Below, piece after piece: positions 1 through 11,046 of a DNA stretch of 23,721 nucleotides (within the stretch, counting starts at the first letter, position 1; each line of letters opens with the position of its first letter). Source of the DNA: Sphaeroforma arctica JP610 (Eukaryota > Opisthokonta > Ichthyosporea > Ichthyophonida); NCBI RefSeq assembly GCF_001186125.1, contig NW_014039941.1:26210-49930 (forward strand), read 5' to 3'. Under the pieces are notes generated by a model that did not search any database, was not told where the DNA came from, and saw only the letters and a program-made list of their open reading frames with translations. Made by a program: the position numbers and the translations under genes.

Positions 1-17
1 GTATATATGTATATATG

Positions 18-72
<55 letters not shown>

Positions 73-90
73 ATATATTCTAACTTTTCC
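1..90. repeat. (TA)n/(TG)n microsatellite at left edge
   Basis: Alternating TA and TG dinucleotide runs fill the first ~80 bases. They lie just downstream of the donor site at 110/109 on the minus strand, so they belong to an intron of the PIP-box gene that continues off the window. Confidence 0.95.
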
Positions 91-110
91 TATCTAGGTG
101 TTGCACATAC

Positions 111-1487
111 CTTGCTGCCCGCTGGACGGGAGTGGCTGCCGGCTTAGACTTTCCGAAGAAGTCGAACATGCTCTTCTGTCTCTTCTTTGTTCCTGTTAGA
201 TCACCATATGTGCACAACCCACCTATTAAATGGACATGAAACCATAGACCACAAACGCTCGCCACGGTAGTAGACACTTACTGTGTACTCAATTGTGAAC
301 AGATCACTGCTTATGATGTTTAATCCTTTACACAATAATGTGTACTACTCTTCTAATTGTAGTGGACAGCAGTCGAAGTGATTAGCTACACATGAGTTGC
401 TCACTGGTTCAATATTGCAGCTGGGATCGTTAGCAAAAATACAGGAGTATACTAGTGCAGTGGGTTGTGTCCGCACGTGAACTGTATTCGCATCACAGTA
501 CAAACAAGCAAATACCCTGTGTGGTCATGAGTATGTAGCCCACAAATTCTCGTAGAGAACTATATAGGGATAACTCCCCGAATACATATACACCCATATA
601 TGGGACATAAAAGATCGGTATAGCGATAGTACGCAAGTAAGCATTCAGAAGGAATACTCCTGGCATCAAGCTGATTTAACTAGCGCTATAGTTCAATTAT
701 TCGCCGCTATGTCTCAACAGAGTACGGCATCTGTATGCACTTCGCCAAAGTGTATCCATACCAAGAACTTGGAAGTGAAAAATCGATGTTGATATTGGAT
801 AGACCCATGAGCACATCAAATCCTGATGCGCTTCGCCATAGTGTAAACCTATACGAAGCACGATAGAATGTGAACTCAAAAGCACTATATGGTAGTAGAC
901 TATGAGCCCACTAGCTTTATGCAAGTTACTTTGTGTGCTGATGTTGCCGAGGTGAGCCGACCGTATAATTTGACCTTCTATGGCTATCCTCGATCTGCAC
1001 ACTACAAATACTCAAGACGATACACAAATCACCCATTTATACCAATACATACATACATATGAACCACAATTGTTCCATTAAGAAAACAACAATACGGTCA
1101 TTTCTTTCCGCTTTTTCAACCATACACTATATAGACTTTCATGACAACACACACAAACACACTACATATGGATATCACGATTCCCTAATTCTGACTATTT
1201 CTCATTGCTCACGCGATGCTATATACCCGACGATACATGTACAAATCTTCAGATGTGTGTATATAGCCACACTACATAGGCACACCTGTCGACTCCTTCT
1301 TGGCCACCCCTTTGCCCTGTGCCGGGGTCTTTTTGCCCATCTTGTCAGAACCTAGCATACTTCCGCGCGTACTTTCTCGCAGCTTCTGAGCTGTTCTAAA
1401 CACTTGATAGTGGTCAAAACTTGTGTTGATCACCCGTTCTAAGAATAGATCAATAGACGGATGGGTCGACAAACGGTGATTAGGTTG
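111..1487 (-). CDS. Partial gene: PCNA-interacting (PIP-box) protein, two internal exons
   Basis: I see two minus-strand exons: 1487-1286 (202 nt, after acceptor GCTAG) and 192-111 (82 nt, between TCTAACAG and donor GTATGTG). The first ends one base into a codon at donor GTGTGC, and the second supplies the other two bases, so the frame joins cleanly. The encoded segment runs from a helical-looking part (FLERVINTSFDHYQVFRTAQ) through a Lys-rich linker (KKTPAQGKGVAKKES) to KKRQKSMFDFFGKSKP. The last contains a canonical PIP box Q-x-x-M-x-x-F-F with basic flanks, the motif by which replication and repair proteins bind the PCNA sliding clamp; it resembles the p21 motif. It also has Asp at position 6 and Lys at +4, as in CRL4-Cdt2 PIP degrons, but Phe instead of Thr at position 5. 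The protein itself is not recognised. 5' exons were not found and the 3' end is off the window. A nuclear DNA-replication or repair role is inferred. Confidence 0.6.
193..1285 (-). other. Intron of the PIP-box gene
   Basis: This 1093-nt GT-AG intron (donor GTGTGC, acceptor TCTAACAG) is implied by the compatible phases of the flanking exons. It is AT-rich, and I see no coding exon or RNA gene in it. Confidence 0.55.
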
Positions 1488-2518
1488 CTAGCCTGTAGTC
1501 TATTGCCAATCATATAACTCTGCACCACCTCTAAACCTCAGACTTATTCCGTATTTCTTAAAGCAATCCTTGCAACGTAAGTACCCTATGCTGTTAACTG
1601 CACATAGTCGTACAATAATAGTACAATATATTTCTCTGCAAATATATATACATAGAACCTCAACCCCCAAATGTACCACATAATCACACATAACAGAAAT
1701 TGCGAACAGATTGGTAGGGCCATCTATTGCTTACGCGCCCATTCCATCATATGTATTTCATTGGCTGAAAAGGAACTTTTAATCTGTTTTCATTGGCTGG
1801 CTGTCACAGAGCTTTTTACTCCGCGATTGCGCGGGCGCTGTTTGAAATTCCGAAATCGGAAACAGGAATGAATTTCAGAATATTTGAAGGAATAATGGAA
1901 AACTTAACAACTTGACAGTTGGCACTACCACCCCTATCCCGTTTTGCGTTAGAATGTAAGTATGTACAGTACATACATAATTTTTATTGGTTTGTAATAT
2001 TTGGGTTCAAAGGCGTATTACTACCAAACTATACTCATAAAGTCCCGATTATCAAATCGTACACATGTAAATAGTAGATTTGTTTCTTTCCTCCCTACTG
2101 ATACGCTCAAATAAAAACGTTTACAAAACTATGCGTTTACGCTAAACAATTATGATGAACTATGCACAGTAATAAGTTTGGTTGACATCCGACACTGACT
2201 GACTCTCGGCAGACACAGGGAAAAGCACAGTGACACTGAGACATCCATATACAGTATTGATCAACACCCTCGTGAGTCCTGACGCTTCTTGTCTATATAA
2301 TGCATATTTGACAAATATGAATGCATACATACGTATAATGTATTGCGAAGTGGAGTAGCAATCTAAGTGTGATTGCCAGAGAACAAATATATTATGCACT
2401 GTACTATAAGGTGATGCCATGCTTATACCCACATACATAGCTTAATATATTTAGTAAACGCAAATGGGTGAACGTGCCTGAAATCTAGAGATACCAAATC
2501 TGGTATAATCACACTAGC
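1488..2518. other. Intergenic or upstream-exon region between two divergent genes
   Basis: This stretch separates the minus-strand PIP-box gene from the plus-strand ANK-SET gene. It must hold the 5' exon(s) of the PIP-box gene and possibly a leader exon of the ANK-SET gene, but I could not place either. The only distinctive part is the G+C-rich, CCAAT-bearing patch at 1755-1865. The rest is AT-rich without convincing open frames. Confidence 0.5.
1755..1865. promoter_or_regulatory. Candidate bidirectional promoter (paired inverted CCAAT boxes, CpG-rich patch)
   Basis: The octamer ATTGGCTG occurs twice, at 1760-1767 and 1792-1799, exactly 32 bp apart. About 25 bp further on is a CpG-rich patch (GCGATTGCGCGGGCGC, 1823-1838). 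Inverted CCAAT boxes near CpG-rich sequence are typical of housekeeping and divergent promoters, and this patch lies between a minus-strand and a plus-strand gene. No transcript start is visible, so this is inference from composition and placement. Confidence 0.3.
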
Positions 2519-2849
2519 ATGTCGCTGTTACACCGATGTGCTCGCAAGGGAGATGACGGTGCAATTGCGGATTTCTTGCGCATACAGGGCTCTGTATGTG
2601 TCAACGTGAAAGTATGTTTACAAGTTTTTCGGTTTATGCAAGATGTTCTGGCTACTGTAGATCGTGCAAAGAATTATCCATTCATGGGACGGAACCGCTG
2701 AACGCGTACGTGCATATTCATGCATATACCATTTTAATTTTATATTTTATTATATAGACATAAATATGTTCATATACTACTAATATATATATATTTATAT
2801 ATGTATATATATATATGTATGTATGCATGTATGTATGTATGTATGTATG

Positions 2850-2880
<31 letters not shown>

Positions 2881-5800
2881 ATGTAAAACTAGATATGTAT
2901 ATACAATATATTTGTAAGTATGCACATACAAGTATTCATGTCTGAATGGTCTTGCATATACTTGCAAATAACTGTAGTCAACTTGATTGATATTTTGGCC
3001 TCTGATTTTACAGTCGGATATTGGGAAATTAGAGACCATATATGACCTTCCCCTCAATTCCAGCTAAGCCATATAGACAGATTTCAGCTGTACTACGAAA
3101 AGAAGTTGTTGTTGTGCAGAGTTTTTGTAAAGTATTTAGTATTCGCCGCTTGATATATTCGTCTATCTAGTATTTGCTGCTAGTTGCACTTCATGAACGT
3201 GCGAATCTATATCGCTCCCTACATAACCAGCTGGTATATTTTCTAGAAGGTGCGGTGTCCCTGGTAATTGGGCCATTCATCGGGAATATTCAAATATTGT
3301 GTTGTTGGTATCTCTAATCACACTTGTACGGCAGTGAATGGCAGCCATGCAGATGCACTGGGCTTCTATGTATAGTAACAAGCATTCTGAAATAGATGTT
3401 GCCGCTAACATACGTGTCTGGCTGGTACGGCTCACTATTCGAGGTAAGGAAGGGCGGGCGATACCTTTGTCTGTAACAGGATGCAGTCTCGTATACTAAC
3501 CAAAACGGAACATACCAATGCATGCACGTAAAAGCACACAGGCCACATACACGCATCCCTTGTCTTCTCTCGAACTACTATCTATTCTAATGATACTCAG
3601 GACAGACACGGCCTTACTCCGCTTCACTATGCGCTGCTACACGACCACAACAGCACCGCAATGCTACTGGTACAAAGCGGAGGGGCCGACGTGACTGTAC
3701 GAGATGTGTGTGGTCGTGCACCAGCACTCATGGCCTTCTCCATCGGCTTGGCCGGGGTATGTGCAAACGGTGCGAAAGTAGTAGCGTGTGATTCCGTATC
3801 TGTTAGATGTTTCCTCCTGTTTACTAAACACTATAGACTTACCGATGGGGTATTTGAGGTGTATGTATCTGATTGTGTGTGTCCGGTACAAGGGATAGTG
3901 TTGTTAGTTGGTGTGCTCGTGGCATCCTACAGCGGCTTGACCGCGGTATGTGGAGTGTGCGACAGTGCCAATATAAGGGGGTGATGATCTGGCAAGTGTC
4001 TTATCTGTTCTATGGTCGACTGCTAGATGTACACTCCGGCTGGGTTCTCTATACAACTATACGCACGTGTTTTGTGCGACTGAGAGTTAGGAACGTGTAT
4101 TGTACGAATGTGACATGTATTTGTATACACGTTGTTCTTTAACCCATTGTCTGACATCAGTTTACACCCGCGTTGGACCCCTGAAACAGCACCAGCTACA
4201 TGTGCGCGTGAGCAATTCTTCAATATTTTGATATCTTTTGATAGCAGACGGTGGTGTGTGGGTCTATGTTAGTCACAAGTTGCTTGCAAGTGTCGTCTTG
4301 TTAACTTGAAGTGGGCATACTACGTGACCGAATACATGACAAGCGAATGTCATTCCCGGCCACAAACTGTCCAAATATTTCTTCTGAGGTCGAATCTTGT
4401 TACCTCCAAAGGTCAATAGTCACTAAGTCCATGGGCCACCTTACACCGGCGGAAGTATCTGGCACTTTAAGAACTCCTCATCTCACACGGACTTTGGACA
4501 TTCCAGGAGCTATGTTCCGACCTCAGTACAGAGCAGGCACACACACTGATTGATGACAAGGGCAGGGGCATCGTACACTATGCTGCCAGTGCATGTGATC
4601 CGGTGGCGCTGAAGTTAGCCCTGAGACTACTCGGTGTGTACTTCATCTGGTTGTTATGTGCATGATATACATATATTTATATACATGTATATAACCGTGT
4701 TCATCTTAATGCGTATCTTGATAGGATACGTATAAATTGTATGTAATTGTGATTTCAAAGCCATCAGAATCTGGGTATGCATCGTGTATCTGATTTGGTC
4801 TGTATACCGTCAGTTGGACGTTGTGTCCCGTAGGGATACTCGAGGGCCTTTCTCGAGGGTCTCATGTTTGGTGATCCGCTACGAATACTTGAGTCAAGAT
4901 TTCGCATAGTTTGGATGTTGGTTTTCGATACTATAATGGCCAGCAGTAACCCAACCCACGAGCGTTAGGAGTCGTCCCACTGCCATAGTCATTCGACCCA
5001 CTGTCATTGCTAGTCGAACCCAGTACAAAATCACTCTCAAGTAAAGTATCGTCTTTCCTTGCCAAGTCCACAGATAAACCATCAGACGAACGTAAAGCTA
5101 TAGCCATCGAACTACCGCGAGATTCCCAAGGGCAAACACCCCTCCACTACGTCTTGGGCCACCCCGGGGCCAACCCAAGATCGACCGCCACGGACACTGT
5201 CACCAAAGCATACGACAATATGACAACACCGTGTGACAATGCACGGCATGGTGTGACGCCACCTTGTGACACTACTACCAATGCGTATGACAATACCTCA
5301 TACTTGTCCGATAATGCTACAGAAGCGCAGGCGAAAGTATCACAAGCTTATGACATTGTCCCAAGCGCGTGTGGCACGTGTCTGCAAAATGTGAGCTTAC
5401 TAGTGGACCACTGTGGCACCGTGGAGGCGCTGTTTGTGCCGGACTACGCTGGACGCACGCCAGTCCATATAGGTGGCTGGCGGTCGAAGGTGCACGCGAT
5501 GGTATGTGGATACATATAACGTTGTTGTCATGTGAGGAGATATTTGCTGCCCAAAAAAATTGTATTTATACTTGGATTGTGTTGGTGTGTTGGTCACAGG
5601 GAATGATTTTTCCCGTTATTGTGTGATGTGATTGCAGCTCAATATATATTTTATAGACGTCTTGCTTTTTACGTATATGTGACAAGTTTCCGGGGCAGTA
5701 TATATGACACCTCGCCTCAATGACTGTGTCTGAGAAAAACGACGTTGCATTACACAAACCAAGGAGGCGTGCGGCTATCCATGTATCATGACAAGCAAGT

Positions 5801-5898
5801 TCTCTTCGCATAGGCTCATTTGCTTCTAAAATAATTTTTTGTAGATATTAAATTGCTTATATATACATATATATAATATTTATATATATATATATACA

Positions 5899-5956
<58 letters not shown>

Positions 5957-8789
5957 GTGGTGTGTGTGTAGTATGTATCTGTTGTTGTGTATATATATGT
6001 ATATATTTATAAATATGAGTGTTGTGATGGTACTCTCGTCATAGCTAAATACATTATGCTGAGCTTCCTTGGAAAACCAATATTACCAAAAGAATACTCC
6101 AAACTCCATTCAGAATAAGGGGTCTAAAAATTGACTTATCTATTCTAACCTGTGTAGAAGCAACTGAAAACCCTGTTTGTGGGCGAGGAGAAGTACAGAC
6201 AATTGCTGAATACGCCCGACTTCAGTGGCTGTACGTTGCTGCACATGGCTTATTTCCGGAGAGATCTGGACTTGGCTACATACTTGCAAATTGATATGAA
6301 GCTTCCTTTCACGCTGGACGGGTGGAGACGCTCGCCTGCGGACTGCAGAGATACAGAGGCGTATGTGAACAAAGTTTTATGCTGAGCTTAACTGTTGTGA
6401 CTCTTTTACGTATATATATGGCTGTTTATTGGAACCGCACCAATGTCAGGCCCCTGTGTGTATGTGGCCGCATATACGCCAATTTCTGCTTCATTTATGA
6501 ACGAGTCATGTGATATCCCTTGCATCACTTTAAGTTGTATTCAATATTTCATGTGTCCAATTATTCGCCACACAGCATCGATCAAAACTTGGAAAAATGG
6601 GCTGAACTCGAGAGATTAGCGCGAGAGTGGACGGATGCTAATGTCGAATCCGATTCTGAATCCAAAAGCGCTGCGCCAGTACCTTTCCAGGCCCCACCCT
6701 TTTTAACGTGTAACCATGGCTACAGCTTCCTAATGAATCCCCAGGGTGACCGACAGTCGCGAGGTATCGTTCCGCTTTCAGCAAAGAATAAACAGTTGTC
6801 GACAAATTCGCATTCGCTGGAACTGGAGTCGTCTGTAGCGCACGCGGGACCTTATGGTGATATCGTCAATGGCTTGCCAATAGAGTATGTAGATAGTTGA
6901 TGAACTGTGATACATGCGGAAGTGTAGTATCTGGAGATTTGTATTTTATCGATGTAAGTTGTATCCTGGACTACTGTTCGTTTGTTTTTAAGTGATGCTT
7001 TGGTCTACCTTCTTCGTTGCAAACTAAAATGCATGCAGGATAAAAAAATACTCGTATACGGCTGACGTATTAGGATAGTCTCTCACACTTGCAAATCATA
7101 GGTATCACGTGTATACCGTTTTGACTATAAATCTACATAGTCAAGAATCTTCATCAAACTTTTTTATGCCAGTTCCAACATGTACGTTGTATGTATACGT
7201 GGGTTCAATTCGAATCTTTTAAGTGCATAAAATACTTATAAACACAACCATGACTATTATTATGCGTAAATGTGAGTATGTACGCGTATAGCAATCGTCA
7301 ACAGAACAACAAGCAAGAACAATTTAAGATCATGTATGGATATATTCTAGCGCACACGTGAATCTTCATACAAGAGTTTGTACTTCATAGTATATGTTTT
7401 TCCGATATTGTAAATACAAATATTCGTGCAATTTCAGTTATACACGCATGCGTATGCGTGTTTAGCCATATCATGTCTGGGAATTGCGTGTGAAAATTCC
7501 ACCCAATATTCTCATTCTCATTAACGTTATTCTGTATCGGTAGGTGTTCGCAACAAATCATCGCAGACGACGTACAAGCCTTCTACCTATACCGCAACCG
7601 CGCCGCGCGTATGGGAGGGTGTCCCGATATCATCTCGAATCTCAGCCATACACTGTGCCCAGCACTGACACGCCTTGTACAGCCACTCCAAACATCGCCA
7701 GCCCTACAAGTGCGACGGATTGAGGACCCAACCAATCCTGCGTATAGGCCCAGTCGGAGAGCTAGAAGCAGAAGGTCAACTTGCGACGGGGGAACAGTGA
7801 GGGGGGTATCTAAATCAGAACACGCGCCAATGGCTGAACTTGGCGGGGGCTTCGGTTTGTTCGCAGAGGCCTTTGTGCCTAAAGATACGTTGATTGGCGA
7901 GTACTGCGGAGAAGTGGTGCGACTGGATATGATTGAAAGCGAACTGGCAGAGGATTCTGATGGTAGCGAGGGCTCGGAGGTACGTACGGCTGAGAATACA
8001 AACGAAAACGTACCCAAAGACCATTCTATCGGAGTTGCTGGGAAATGTATACCAAGTGTCGATTCTGTAGGATATATAAACAAAGTAATCCCAAAAGACT
8101 ATTCTATAGAGATACATGTGTGTCCGAAAAGCCCCACTGATGACTCGTACTGTATGTGCAATGACAATGAGGAGCTCGTAGTTGACGGGTCAAACTATCG
8201 CAATGCACTGGGTTTTGCGAACGACTACAGAGGTACACTAAACAAGGCTAAGGATACAAGTACAGCTACACATACGGGGTCTGGTACAACGGCAGACCCA
8301 GATGATGTCGCATGTAATAGAGCATCTCACAGGTCTATCTGTACCAATGGAGACGCCGAAGAACACACAATTGTTAACAATTCTCACTCAGATTTGCCGC
8401 GTGACCGACAATGTCTCGCAGTGAGCTGTGTAGGTTGCAGCCGAAGTCAACAGAAGTGTAAACCCGAGAGCGGAGCCGCCGGGTGTGGTGCGAGACCACG
8501 GTGCGACGACGGTTTATCACAGAATACACACGCTTCAGAAACGGTTGGTATTGAGCCTAGGCTGAATAGTGCTGCGAGTATGGCCCATGAGACCGCCAGC
8601 CTGACTGACCAGCGATCGAAGCGAAAGGCGTCTGATGTGCTCAGCAAGGACAGGCTTCAGAACACACATTTCGTGCAAGTGATGTTCAGGGGATGGCCCA
8701 GGATTGTGGGGGTTACGATTGAAGACATCTCCGCCGGAGACGAGATTTTGATTGATTATGGGGAGCTTTTCTTTCAGCAGCACGACTGA
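2519..8789 (+). CDS. Ankyrin-repeat / SET-domain protein (putative lysine methyltransferase), 7 exons
   Basis: Exons: 2519-2611, 3601-3756, 4507-4633, 5014-5501, 6158-6360, 6576-6884, 7544-8789. Every junction is GT-AG (donors mostly GTATGT), all phases agree, and the sum is 2622 nt, giving 873 residues. The start ATG has an in-frame stop 33 nt upstream, although a CTAG just before it could be an acceptor from a leader exon. About six ankyrin repeats span residues 2-350 (HGLTPLHYALLH, GRGIVHYAA, GQTPLHYVLG, AGRTPVHIGG, GCTLLHMAYF), for protein contacts. The SET domain is C-terminal: GGGFGLF at 559, GEYCGEVV at 577, ELVVDGSNYRNALGFANDYRG at 669-689 with ND in place of the classical NHS, then WPRIVGVTIEDISAGDEIL and DYGE near 863, which carries the usual catalytic Tyr. 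It would methylate lysines using S-adenosylmethionine. No pre-SET or post-SET cysteine cluster is seen. Two insertions (about 70 and 140 residues) interrupt the SET fold. Substrate and activity are unknown. Confidence 0.85.
2612..3600 (+). other. Intron 1 of ANK-SET gene, with microsatellite
   Basis: This phase-0 intron of 989 nt (GTATGT...CAG) contains a (TA)n/(TATG)n microsatellite at about 2781-2882. The remainder is AT-rich, and I see no embedded gene. Confidence 0.8.
2781..2882. repeat. (TA)n/(GTAT)n microsatellite
   Basis: TA runs flank eight or so GTAT tetranucleotides, entirely inside intron 1 of the ANK-SET gene. Confidence 0.95.
3757..4506 (+). other. Intron 2 of ANK-SET gene
   Basis: A phase-0 intron of 750 nt (GTATGT...CCAG). 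I see no repeat block or nested gene. Confidence 0.8.
4634..5013 (+). other. Intron 3 of ANK-SET gene
   Basis: A phase-1 intron of 380 nt (GTGTGT...GCTAG). It contains a short inverted repeat near 4713 (CGTATC...GATACG) and a duplicated CTCGAGGG near 4850. The CTAG acceptor is the same type as that inferred for the PIP-box exon. Confidence 0.75.
5502..6157 (+). other. Intron 4 of ANK-SET gene, with microsatellite
   Basis: A phase-0 intron of 656 nt (GTATGT...TGTAG). A TA/TG dinucleotide microsatellite occupies about 5855-6010; otherwise it is featureless. Confidence 0.8.
5855..6010. repeat. (TA)n/(TG)n microsatellite
   Basis: Alternating (TA)n and (TG)n runs in intron 4 of the ANK-SET gene. 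Confidence 0.95.
6885..7543 (+). other. Intron 6 of ANK-SET gene
   Basis: A 659-nt phase-2 intron (GTATGT...GGTAG). It carries a short perfect hairpin at 7442-7461 (ACACGCAT, 4-nt loop, ATGCGTGT). Intron 5 (6361-6575, 215 nt) is unremarkable. I see no gene inside. Confidence 0.8.
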
Positions 8790-8896
8790 AAGCAAAGGGA
8801 GATACACTTTGCTAATCAGCCATATGCACGCGATTAAACTAGCTTGAGATATCTGGGGCATAAAAATATACCGGCCGGCCGGTCAATTTCCGTCGC

Positions 8897-9205
8897 ATGG
8901 TTCCCATTGGTGACGAAGAGGTCACATGTACGGGTCACAATTGTGGGTACCCCATGGGCGATGAGGCTCTGATTGACTGTGCGAAGCTCCCACTCAGTAG
9001 CAACGACTGGGAGGTCGGAACTGTCACACTCTGTGAGTCTTGCCTCAGAGAGTTGTGTGGGGAACAGTGTCTGTCCGGTTCGGACGGTTCGTTGAATACT
9101 TACTATTGTCGTTTTAGTGGTTACCATGGTAACATCGCACGGATTCCCGACAACCCAGTGCTGTTAGAACATAACCTGCCAGAAACATCGGATGCGCACG
9201 GATGA
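8897..9205 (+). CDS. Small cysteine-rich protein, possible zinc-binding fold
   Basis: An open frame of 102 codons starts 107 bp after the stop of the ANK-SET gene, on the same strand. Its base composition is near 50% G+C, clearly above its flanks, which supports coding. The protein has about seven cysteines, including VTCTGHNCGYP near residue 9-19, ALIDC near 28, and LCESCLRELCGEQC near 45-58. That spacing (C-x4-C ... C-x2-C-x4-C-x3-C) could chelate zinc in a treble-clef or PHD-like way, but I cannot assign a family. A (CCGG)3 palindrome lies just upstream at 8871-8882. It may be an exon of a larger transcript or a separate short gene; no intron borders are evident. Confidence 0.4.
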   Translation: MVPIGDEEVTCTGHNCGYPMGDEALIDCAKLPLSSNDWEVGTVTLCESCLRELCGEQCLSGSDGSLNTYYCRFSGYHGNIARIPDNPVLLEHNLPETSDAHG

Positions 9206-10322
9206 CATTTAATTCGTGATTGTTTTCATCATCGGAGTTCATCAGGAAGGCGAAAGAAAGGGAGATCTGCATTCAAAAGGCACAGAGCTTTCCGGATTGC
9301 AGGAAAATGTTGTCAATGTACCAGTATTTTATATTTGCCCAATTGAGTATGTGCTTTGCTGTGTAGATTCCAATTTATTTCGAGTCCGTGTCAGTATGAT
9401 AAGATCCTGTGTATGTGCAACAGATGTGTTGTGTTTCAAAAGACTCCTGAATATAGGATTCGTTTCGTGTTGTGACATGTGAGACTTCAACTGCACAGTG
9501 TTTGCGTGCATTGATTGTTTGTATATCGAATATACAACTGCTTATTGTATCTGTCTATACAGGTGTATATGTAGATATCCGAAACTATCTATTTTTATAC
9601 AATGGTAATGGTTTTCTGGGCAACGTTAAGTTTGTACTTTCGAGTATGTCACCAAAAACGGGGTATGATCACAGACAACAATATATTCTCGTGTTAACAA
9701 GTGTATAACCAAACACGTATATTGCAGGTACGAGTTGATATATGAATGTACATAGATCTGCACATGCAAATATATGTTTTTGTATCCAAGTATATATCGA
9801 TGTGTAGATCCCACTGTGATTTTTTGGCAACTATGCCCACTTAGATCATGTTGCTTTCAATACTACAAATGAATGTGCCCGTTTTTTCAACTTCAGATCT
9901 TTATTAGCAACAACAAACAACCGCAATATAGAAGAGGTCCACATGTGTATAGTATAGTTGCCTATTGGTGTAATACTGTGTGGCGTATGGTTTATGCATA
10001 GCGAATTAATTCTCAATTTTCTGTGAATTTAGCTGTAGGTGTCGAAATTAAATGCACATTTTTCACACCACCTATTTGTTTAAATTAAAACTATATTCAC
10101 TCGCATAACAAACAGTTGTCATTTCTAAATACACTCATTTATTCAAGTCTTACATATAATAAGCATAATCTCTGTCACATACTCAAGATGAGATATGCGT
10201 GTGTATACTCGATATGGTGAAACCAAATTAGCTCTACTTCACAATTTCAAGTAATGTGACTATGTATAAACATAGAATAGATAGAAAATATAATCGTATT
10301 TTAATATATATATATGTATGTA
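9206..10322. other. AT-rich intergenic region
   Basis: No supported gene. Open frames here are short and rich in Y, I, V and C, as expected from AT-rich noncoding DNA. It grades into a microsatellite at 10300-10322. Confidence 0.6.
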
Positions 10323-11046
10323 NNNNNNNNNNNNNNNNNNNNNNNNNNNNNNNNNNNNNNNNNNNNNNNNNNNNNNNNNNNNNNNNNNNNNNNNNNNNNN
10401 NNNNNNNNNNNNNNNNNNNNNNNNNNNNNNNNNNNNNNNNNNNNNNNNNNNNNNNNNNNNNNNNNNNNNNNNNNNNNNNNNNNNNNNNNNNNNNNNNNNN
10501 NNNNNNNNNNNNNNNNNNNNNNNNNNNNNNNNNNNNNNNNNNNNNNNNNNNNNNNNNNNNNNNNNNNNNNNNNNNNNNNNNNNNNNNNNNNNNNNNNNNN
10601 NNNNNNNNNNNNNNNNNNNNNNNNNNNNNNNNNNNNNNNNNNNNNNNNNNNNNNNNNNNNNNNNNNNNNNNNNNNNNNNNNNNNNNNNNNNNNNNNNNNN
10701 NNNNNNNNNNNNNNNNNNNNNNNNNNNNNNNNNNNNNNNNNNNNNNNNNNNNNNNNNNNNNNNNNNNNNNNNNNNNNNNNNNNNNNNNNNNNNNNNNNNN
10801 NNNNNNNNNNNNNNNNNNNNNNNNNNNNNNNNNNNNNNNNNNNNNNNNNNNNNNNNNNNNNNNNNNNNNNNNNNNNNNNNNNNNNNNNNNNNNNNNNNNN
10901 NNNNNNNNNNNNNNNNNNNNNNNNNNNNNNNNNNNNNNNNNNNNNNNNNNNNNNNNNNNNNNNNNNNNNTATATGTATGTATATGTATGTATATATATTT
11001 ATATGTGTGTGTGTATATGTTCTGTGTGTGTGTGTGTGTGTGTGTT
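10303..11046. repeat. (TA)n/(TG)n microsatellite spanning the assembly gap
   Basis: TATA/GTAT repeats occur on both sides of the run of N, with further (TG)n to 11046. The gap therefore probably lies in a long microsatellite that could not be assembled. Confidence 0.85.
10323..10969. other. Assembly gap (647 N)
   Basis: An uninterrupted run of N. Its length may be a scaffold estimate, and no sequence claim can be made inside it. Confidence 1.

Noticed and set aside
7583-8117. Long open frames on the minus strand opposite the SET exon
   Set aside because: They are antisense shadows of a well-supported coding exon and show no domain.
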